Of a stretch of 64,000 nt of DNA, positions 55,133-64,000 are shown piece by piece. Position numbers and translations under genes: made by a program. Below the pieces are notes generated by a model. It worked only from the letters and a program-made list of their open reading frames with translations, was not told the DNA's origin and ran no database searches. The DNA is from Cercis canadensis (Eukaryota > Streptophyta > Magnoliopsida > Fabales > Fabaceae). Where the stretch lies: assembly GCA_003255065.1 (NCBI GenBank), contig QAOA01007934.1, positions 124,001-188,000 on the forward strand, written 5' to 3'. Position 1 is the stretch's first letter, and each line of letters begins with the position of its first letter.

Positions 55133-57850
55133 ATGAAGATGCTCAATATTTGTTTGTGTATGTACGAGTTCGTTGCCATGTTTGGTGCTGTAAAAGGGGT
55201 TGATAAGATAGAGTTTTATGTTAAGCACCCTATAATTGAAAATCCTGAAATTGTTGAGCCTATTTTAAGTTTACTAAGTAAGACAGAAGGACAGAATGAG
55301 TGTGAAGATTTAGGGAAGAAAAACAATGAAGGTGATGAAAACATGCAAAAAATTGATGAAGATGTAGAATATGTGACTTATTTAAGAAGGGATATGAGAT
55401 AGGAAGAGTTTTATAATCCTCTTGATGATGTTGATATGCAGCAACCTATAATCAGTAATGAAGATACTAATGCAATGGGTGATGAAGATGACAATATTGA
55501 ACAAGGGCCAAGCAATAGTGAGTTAGATGATCTAGATGAGAATGAATCAAGTGGTGCAAATTCATATGGCTATGATAATGCAGAACAGAGCCCATACAAG
55601 CCACCACCATTCCCTGAAAGCATAGATGAGGAAGACATGCAAACACCATTGAAGTTCAAGAAGAAGACATCAACGCTACATTGGAGAAAGTAGTGCTATT
55701 GCTTATCAAGCTACAAAGAAAGGTAGTAAGAAGAAAAAGAAGTCCCCACTGGAGGTATATATCAATCCCTTTAAGGGTCAGGGATATGAGACAAAATCTT
55801 TGCACACTCCTGACAACTCTGAACCTGAGGTAGATGATTCTAAAAGAACTGAAGTGTTCCTACAGTTTAATCCTTAAGCTGAATTTAGGGAAATCAACCT
55901 AGAACTTGGAATGGAATTTCTAACTTTGCGTGCATTCAAAGAAGTAATGAAGGATTACACAATTCATCTTGGCAGGCTTGTGGTGTGGGTGAAAAATGAT
56001 AAAGAAAAGGCCAAGGCTAGATGCATCAATGGCTGTATATGGAGGATTTTCGCTCATTCAGCAATGCCACACATAGTTTTCAGGTAAAGACCTTCATCAA
56101 CACACACACTTGCAATAGAAAAATCTCAAACAAGCAAGCTAATACAAAGTGGTTAGCACATAAGCTTGTAGAAGAAGTTAGAGGATTTCCTTTAATGGAG
56201 GGTACTGATGCTTACAATTTAATGAAGCGAAAAATATAATGTCAATGTTCCTGAGAGAACCATATTCAGAGCATTGAAGATAACAAGGAAAATGGTGGAA
56301 GGAACAGAGAAAGAGTAGTATGCAGCTTTGTGGGACTATTGTGGTGAGTTAAAAAGAGCAGACCCTAAAGGGATTGTGCAACTCACTATTGACAAACCTG
56401 ATGGTACTTTGGTGCCTAACTTTGACAGATTGTATATTTGCATAGACGCTTGCAAAAAATGTTTGAAGGCTGCCTGTAAACCTTTGATAGGCCTAGATGA
56501 GTGCTTCTTGAAGGGGTATCATGATAGGATCTTGTTAGCTACAGTTGCTTAAGATAGAAATAATTCATTTTATCCAATAGCTTATGTTGTTGTGGATCTT
56601 AAGACAAAAGACACTTGGAGATAATTCTTGACAAGACTGATTGAGGATATTTGGGATCCAAGGGAACATGGCTGGAACTTCATATCAGATCATCAAAAGG
56701 TAATTTATCTTGTATGCTTATAAATTATATTCATTAATAATATCTCATGGTTGAAAGGTTAACACAGGTTTTTATTGCAAATTACAAGGTTTGGAACCTG
56801 CAATGGTCGAATTATGTCATAAAACTTCTCACAGGTCATGTGTAATGCACATTTGAAAGAATTTTTGTAAGACTTGAAAAAGCAAGGAACTTAGATCCAA
56901 AGTCTTTTTGGGTAGTAAAGTCTACTACAATGAAAGAGTTTGATGGGCATATGGTTAAGATCAAAAGAATTGACAAGCATACTTATGACTGGTTGATGAA
57001 GAATGCTTCTGCTAGATGAGTTAGAAGAACATTTAGTACTTATAACAAGAACCAAGTCATTACAAGCAACATGTGTGAACAATTTAACAAGGGGATTCAG
57101 AAGTTTAGATGCAACCAAATTCTGACTATACTTAAAGAAATAAGGGGTTATATTATGAGGAAAAGATCATAAATGCTTGTAAAAATCAGAAGGTACATGA
57201 GTAAATATGTTCCAATGGCAGTAGACTTTCTTGAAACTGAGAAGAAGAAAAATAGTGAATGGTGTCCATTATGGGTTGGAGATCCCGTTGGACATAAATA
57301 TGAAGTTAGTAGGGGACCAACCAACAAAGAGGTGGTTGATTTGTCAGCTAGGACATGCTCATGTAGGGTATGGGATCTTATAGGGATACCTTGTAGACAT
57401 GCTTGTACAACATTTGTATCAAACAATAAAGACCCAAATAATGCAATGCATGATTGATACTTAATCAGCATATGGTTGAAGGCTTATAAGCCTTTTATAC
57501 AGGTACTTGTAGGACAAGATTACTGGCAAAGAACAGATCTTGGTGATATAAATCCTCCATTCAAAAGACTAGCTGGTAGGCCCAATAAGAATTGAAGAAA
57601 AGTCAATGATGTTCCACAAGATTCTAGCTGGCTCAAAAGAAAATATGGGACCACCAAATGCTTTAAATGTGATGGAATAAGACACAACACAAGGACTTGC
57701 AAGGGAGTGAAACCACATAAGTGACAAAAAAAGAGCAAGAAACCAACCAACCAGCCTTTTACAGAGGAAGAGGTCTCAATCAGTCAACCAATTGACTCAC
57801 AAGCCCCTCCACCATGCCAAGATTCTCAAAATATTCCTATCCCTTAAGCT
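55133..57850 (+). pseudogene. Second MULE transposase (PB1-like N terminus, DDE, SWIM, zinc knuckle)
   Basis: Fragments lie in family order. 55133-55402 has a PB1-like start (VDKIEFYVKHP). An acidic linker follows to 55693. Then come the MuDR domain (about 55.85-56.07 kb, FREINLELGMEFLTLRAFKE, ARCINGC.WRIFA), the DDE region (LIGLDECFLKG, FYPIAYVVVDLKTKDTW, WNFISDHQK before a GT at 56700), a SWIM finger (CSCRVWDLIGIPCRHAC, 57173-57457) and a zinc knuckle (CFKCDGIRHNTRTC). Many stops and frameshifts interrupt it. It belongs to a different MULE group from the PMD-carrying one. Confidence 0.82.
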
Positions 57851-57899
57851 CAACAACCACAAGCAAGAAGAAGAAGTTAGCACCTAGAAAGAAGACAAA

Positions 57900-59790
57900 G
57901 GTACTGATCTAGCTTTGTTTTAATTGTACTGAACTTGCATGTTTAAACATCATATCATTTATTTATCCAAATGATCTTGCTTTTGTCCACAGGGATCAAG
58001 ACAACATAGCAATATTTCACAGCAGCAAGTAGATGTGACTACATACACAATAATTGCAGCAACTATGACTATTAGGAAAAGATTTTCAGCATATCTCTTT
58101 GGTGAAGGTTCAAGCAAAGAGAAGAAAAAGTTGTTAACTAATGTGTGAAGAACAATTGAAGCTGTTTTAATATGTTTTTTTTTTTTTTTCCTTTTGTTGA
58201 TCGTTTGGAAATTATACTAAACTATTGATTGGTTGGTTGAATTATAAATGACCAACCAACTTTTTTGCTTTAAGTGACTTATTTTTGATTGGTTGGCTGA
58301 TCATTTGTTAGACTTAATTGTAAATGACCTTCTAATTTTTTTGACTTATTTTAAATACATGCAATCACCATTAATATAATGAATGTGTATTCTTTTTGTA
58401 CTCTTGCACTAGATATCCACCATTCCTTTTTTATTTTTTTATTGGCTGGGAACAGTTGTACTATATATTATTATATATTTTTTTTTTGTGTGTTGCATAT
58501 ATATATATTTTCATGTCATTATGATTGTGTGATGTTGTTTTACAAGGATTTAGAAATTTTTTTCCAATCATCTATATCTTTAAATCTTTATTAATCATGC
58601 TTTTTCATTTAAAGGTGCTATAAAATTAATTATCCTATTTTGCATAAAACATCAGCTTTATAAATTGAGGAAAGTTTGAAAGTATTTCATAAATGATATT
58701 CTTAACACCACTTATATACCACAATTTTACTTATAAAGATTTTTTCTACGACTAAAAATACTCAAAAAAAAACATACAAATTGCTATAATTTTATAACAT
58801 TACAGAGTCCTCAAATTGCTATAATACTTTAACAGTCATTACATAGATGTTCAACATGTCTGGAATATAATTAGGATAAACGAAAACTACTTCTAGGAAT
58901 TTTTACTAGTTCACTTTACAATTATTCTATCCAAATATCACTTATTTTACTAAAAATACAATGAACAACAAAACAACTAGCAAACCGCAAGCAATCTTCA
59001 GTTTCCTAATTTCACTTTCAAGACTTTTAATTATTTTCTTTTGCATCTTCATCATCATTTTCTCATTTATTATAAAAGACTCAGGAGTTCTTGAAACTAT
59101 TCCTTCAAAGCTGTCCACCCATTACAATAATCCACAACACAACTCTTCATTCTGCATATGAAATTGTTAAAATTATTAAAATATTTAAATTGAAATTAAA
59201 TTTCCCTTACCTTGTAACGTGGACAACGCCAAAATGAGCAATTAGGGTTCTCATTTGACTTTGAAATCAACATTATTATCATTTTGTTACCAAAGAACAA
59301 AATTTTATTTTGGGGTACCGTTTCGATCACTTAAGAAACAGAAACGTTTCAAAAATTTCGTTTAAACTGAATATTTTTGAAAAAACGTTTGAAATAATTT
59401 TAACCAATAATTTTTTTTAATTTTAAAGAATTCTAACATAATAATACTGATAAAAATATATAAAATTAAATAGTATAGTATTGAATAACTACATTTCTAA
59501 CCAAATAACATTAATATAATCAATGTCCAAAAATTTTGATAACATTTGGCATATATAAAACTTAATGAAAAATAAATATTATACTTTAAGTTTCAAATTA
59601 CACAATACATAATTAACAAAAATATATTAGAAAGTTTAAATCAATTAGTAATAGAATGTCTAGGGGTAAATATCAAGAACTTGGATATAATCTAAGAGGA
59701 AATTGATAATATCGTTCGATATAGTCACAATAATTAATCCAAGTCATGTAAAAGTAGTAAAAATTATCATAATCCCTCTTAAAAATTTTG
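57900..59790. other. AT-rich sequence without recognised genes
   Basis: Includes the tail of the second MULE (a short basic segment, SAYLFGEGSSKEKKK, near 58100-58140) and then AT-rich DNA. A stretch at 59.29-59.39 kb has AGAAACGTTTC-like inverted words of the sort seen near some hAT ends, but I cannot pair it. Confidence 0.35.
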
Positions 59791-59819
59791 AAATCTTTTA
59801 TATTGTATGTTGGAGGACT

Positions 59820-62800
59820 CTAACCAACCTGTGAAGATAATGAGTATAATGAGTCATAATTATGTGTAGAGGATGATGAATCATTCCCAGAACTCTGACC
59901 ACATGCTGAAAATGATGATTTATAACAAAATCTATTAGACTCACATCCACGGAGATTAAGTGAAGAAAAATTAGAAGCCAATTGTTCAACATCTTGCATT
60001 TCAACATCAATATCACCTGGTCTATTATAGTCAAAAAGCCTATAATCATGATCAATATTTTCAGTGCAATAATGAAATCATTGTTTTGATATGAAAATTA
60101 TACCTGATGAATTATGACTTCTTTCACCACCCCTATCAGTACTTGTGACATTTTTATCATCTACTTTACCACCATCACTTGTATCAGTATTAGTATCATC
60201 ATTTGATTCCTCATCAACATCAACAAGAGGTGAAAATCCATGATGTGTTAATCATGTCATCAAATTTTCAAACTCTTCATCTGTAGTTATTTTATTTGGT
60301 TATTTTTCACTAACTTTTAGTTGAGTAGTTTGTGAATTTGACCATCGATTAGCAAATGTAGTCAAATAACTATTTGGTCTAATATTTTCAGTATCTTCAT
60401 TCAATTCATCTAATAGTGCATCACTAGGATCATCTAATCATTCTGAAAGACTATAATATTCTTCAAAAATTGTGGTCAAATCTATTGCTTTGAAGTCAAC
60501 ACCTTTTTTTATTATGCTCCATTATAATATGCTTCAGTTTCAATCACATATTATACTGTACAAACACAAGCTTCTTTAGTTTATCATAATTCAAATGATT
60601 AGGCACTTTGTTTGAATAAGTACAAATGTGTTCCAATTTCTTTCGCACCCACTAGATGAAGTTATTTGTGACAATATTCTTATTGTAATTTTTCTCAAAT
60701 TTGGAGCATCAGTGCCATGCATAAGCTACCATTCAGCTGTAAATTAAAATTTGTGCACATTAGTTAGTAATATATTGAAGTTTTTCTATATACACATAGC
60801 AATTTTTTTTACTAATATAATAAGTCAAACTTGGATCTGTTTTATCTCTTCCTTTAATAACTAATTTATTGAAAAATTCATACATGACATCTCGAAATAT
60901 TTTTACTTACATAAAAAATATAGTGTGAGTAATTATTAGATGTTCTTATCACGAATGAGAAAGATAAAGAAAAAATTATAAATACCTCATTTAGTGCATA
61001 AGAAGCTTTAGTTGAGCTTAATTCTAATCTAGAAATCACATGTTTAAGCGCTTTCAACAAATTTTCTTGAGCTCCAATATTTTTAAAATATTGATATGAT
61101 GAATTCAAGTAATATGTGCTTTTTTTTTTTCATGTATAAATCAGGAATAAAATATCAATTAGTACAATCAAAGATGAAATAAATATGAATGTATTACAAA
61201 ATAACATAAATAAAAAGGTATAATCAAATATTTAATACCTACCATATGAATATCACTGATTATTTGTTTATGCAAATGATAGTCAATAATATCAAGATAC
61301 TTTTTGCCTAACTTAAGAACTATTGCTTGAATTGTTGATCTTGCTTTGCACATTGCTGCATAAACATATGACATTGTGGCTTGCTTTTCTCCATCAACCA
61401 TCTTTAAAACTTTAGCAATTGGTATATGTATATCAATAATTTTTTTTAATATTCTTCTAAAAATTTTGATCTAGTATAATGGCATGAACTCGTGCTCCAA
61501 CTGAATTCTTATTAGCTGAACTCCTATGTCATTCATTTGAAGTAACCATTCTTTGTAACCCATTTTTGTGCTCCATAAGACTTGTAATAGCAATATAATT
61601 GGTTGTAAACCGTATGAGCAGGTCTAATAAACTGTCACGTGCAATAGGTTCTCATCATATGAAGAACTTTGGAATGATTGTAAATAAAGTCGCTGCACTT
61701 TTTAGCATCTTCCAAAACCATCTAAACTTTTTTAAATTTTACAAAATCATGCAATATTAGATCAAAAGAATGAGCACCACAAGAAGTCCAATACAAGTGT
61801 GGTCTCTTCTGCATCAATAACTCACCAGCCTTCTTGTATGTAGATGAATTATCTGTAATGATTTGCACAACATTAGTTTCACCAATCTCTTCAACCACTT
61901 GGTCCATCAAGCTAAAAATATACTTGACATTTTTTTTCTCTTCCAGTTGTATTAATTGACTTGTGAAAAGTTATTCTCCTATCACAGTAGATCAAAAAGT
62001 TTATGATTGCTAAATGAGATATGAATTGCCAACCATCACACATAATTGTGACACCATTAGTTGCCAATTTCTTCTTAAAATCTTCTATATATTATTTTAT
62101 CTCTTCTATTTCATCATCAAGAATTGGACTACCAATTTCATAAGGAGTAGGACCTTGCACCCCAACACCCGCACGTGCAATTTCATCAATCATGATATCA
62201 TAAAAAGGACCCTGGGCTTTGTTAAGTGGAATATTTTGATAAATAAAGAATTTACCAATTGCTTGCTTTGCTGACTTTACCCATTTTTTGGGATTCCACA
62301 AATGGTGCAACTTTTGTTGATAAACATCTCATTGGCGATATATTGAAGGATCTATTTCTTCCTTGCTTGGACCCTTTTCTTTTTTTTTTTTTTTTTTTCC
62401 AAAGATTTTGCTTGTAAACTCTTTTACACTTTCACTACGAACAAAAAAAATATTTTTTCTTTCTTTGATATTGGTTGAAAATGACCATATTCATGTCCTC
62501 TTTCTACCTTGTATATATCTTTAATAGATATCTGTTTTGCATATTCTAACTCCTCTTTCTCTCGAATTGTCATATCATCATCTGAAGCTTCAGATGATCT
62601 CTCTTAAATGCCAGCTTTTCTTCTAGCTCCACCCATTAGATTTTCTTTCATTTCAACTCTTGTAGTAGCTAATTATTCATTCTCTTTCTTTTTGCCCTTC
62701 AAAAATTCTCTCATTTTATTAGAAATTTCTAAAAGACATTTTTCACATTTCTCAACATTTGGATAATCCCCAGCTAAGTGTTGCTTCAATCAAGTCACAC

Positions 62801-62987
62801 CACTACCTTTCATTATTATATGACAAAAATTGCATTGTACATGTTGTCTATTTCCACTCACTTTTTCCCCCATAAGCCCAACTAGGATTTGTTTTCCTCT
62901 TTTTTTTTTCTCCTTTGGATCTTCATCTATTAATATTTCTTTTCCGCTACGTGAACTCATACATGTATTGATAAAATAATAATACAA
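59820..62987 (-). mobile_element. hAT transposase relic, copy 2
   Basis: On the minus strand the order is: BED zinc finger (VQCNFCHIIMKGSGVT then LKQHLAGDYPNV, 62.75-62.99 kb); a conserved helical segment (KQAIGKFFIYQNIPLNKA..PFYDIMIDEIARAGVG..PTPYEI, 62.09-62.31 kb); the DUF659 core (DQVVEEIGETNVVQIITDN, RPHLYWTSCGAHSFDLILHD, 61.72-61.91 kb); a mid segment (ALKHVISRLELSSTKASYALNEV, 60.9-61.1 kb); and the C-terminal dimerisation domain (WLMHGTDAPNL, QITSSSGCERNWNTF, 60.64-60.73 kb). There are multiple stops and frameshifts. It is the same family as copy 1. Terminal inverted repeats were not located. Confidence 0.8.
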
Positions 62988-64000
62988 ATATGTAAATAAA
63001 AAAATAAACTAAACTCTATAGCCTAAGATAATCATTCTATTTTTTTTTTTGTCCAAAAAGTATAATTCTATCTATATCTCCTACTTTTGCTCTTCATATG
63101 CCATCTAATTTCCTATTCCACTTACGTTTCTACATATTTCCCATTTTTAAGAATTATCATTTGTTTTCTTTTTCATTTCTTTCTACTTATAATCAAAATT
63201 CTCTTATCTTTTTCATTTCTTTCTAAAAGTATAATAAAAATTCTACTCATTAACTCCACCTCTCTCTTTCTCTTTCTCCGTGTCTCTCACAAAAAATTAG
63301 CCTCTCACCAAAAACTTTCATCAAATAAAAAGCTTCCAACGTGAAGCTTGTCAGTTGCCACTAAAAAACTTAAAAAAAAAAATAGCACCATTGGATATTG
63401 AAAGAGAAACCATGTGCGCCAGTAGTTTTCTATTTCTTTCAAGTTTCAAATACAACATTGCGAATAACAACATATACCGAGAGGAAGGAGAACCAGATAT
63501 CACAAATTAGAGGGCTAGAAGATGCAAGATTAAGAGGGCCAAAGAGATGCAAAGAAAGACTAACCTTCAGGCTGAGAAATTGACTTTTAGTGGAAGAAAA
63601 ATGCAGTTAGGCAGCTTCAAAATTCTTCTCTTTCACACAAACAAGTTGAAAGTTGGTGGAGGTTGAGAAATAATGGGATATAGATTTTTAGCTCTCATTT
63701 CTTTGAATGAGTTGAGAATATGTGAATATAACGGAGACAAACTGTATCATTTGTTTTTATTTAACTTTACAAATTATTGTCCTTTCTCAGTTTCTCTGTT
63801 GTTCATGAACTGTTCAATAAATAGTCTCATCCTTTCTTTTTTCTGTTGTTTTTGCTTATTTTTTTCAGTTTGTTTCGTACATGCACTTCGAAAATTTTGC
63901 AATTTCTGCCAGTTTCCTCTGAAACTCACCGACACAACTCTATTTCGATGGAAATGCCACAATTTCGGAACTGGAATGGAGTTTCGTGTCGTTCACAGAC
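62988..64000. other. Right flank of hAT copy 2, no recognised genes
   Basis: AT-rich sequence with pyrimidine-rich runs at 63.1-63.3 kb. The last 150 nt have CGATGGAAATGCC- and TTTCGGAACTGG-type words, possibly the outer end of the hAT element, but no matching end was found at the left. Confidence 0.3.

Noticed and set aside
57900..59790. Right terminal inverted repeat for the second MULE
   Set aside because: I looked for the reverse complement of the TTTTTGGTCCTTGAAAAATG arm and did not find it in this stretch.

Overview
This is nuclear DNA from a flowering plant, most likely a eudicot. It is AT-rich, has GT-AG introns, and one large gene carries many introns. It also holds plant transposon families: CACTA, MULE with and without a plant mobile domain (PMD) gene, hAT, PIF/Harbinger, SIRE-like Copia, LINE and SINE. 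I cannot name the species. All exon joins and protein comparisons were made by eye.

The left 28 kb is essentially one gene on the minus strand. It encodes the plant homologue of BTAF1/Mot1 (RGD3 in Arabidopsis), the Snf2-family ATPase that strips TATA-binding protein from DNA. I could join 28 coding exons (26817 down to 1633) into one open frame of 6159 nt, about 2052 codons, with one GC-AG intron and a non-coding first exon near 27.7-27.85 kb. It appears intact. Its longer introns are full of old insertions: at least seven truncated LINE 3' ends in both orientations, a tRNA-derived SINE with target-site duplications, a short LTR element with a gag-like ORF, and a 164-bp tandem duplication. 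An unrelated LINE tail with an RNase H domain lies at the left edge.

From 28 to 64 kb I see no intact host gene. In order there are: a two-exon fragment of protochlorophyllide oxidoreductase (28.6-29.2 kb); unclassified repeat-like DNA (29.2-32.7 kb); a complete but decayed CACTA element (32725-38449, TSD TTA); a PIF/Harbinger fragment; and an hAT relic. The hAT relic is split by a 9.6-kb Mutator-like element (40027-49581, perfect 9-bp TSD) and then abutted by a Copia LTR and gag. Next come a GC-rich hAT-end-like patch, a second MULE region containing an F-box/kelch gene fragment, and a second copy of the same hAT family (59.8-63 kb).

The most interesting object is the MULE at 40.0-49.6 kb. 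It has long terminal inverted repeats packed with a CACGGTTT-type motif. Two convergent genes lie inside: a six-exon plant mobile domain gene and a mudrA-type transposase. The PMD gene sits where maize MuDR carries mudrB. Both genes carry stops and frameshifts, so this copy is not autonomous now, but its ends and target duplication are well preserved.
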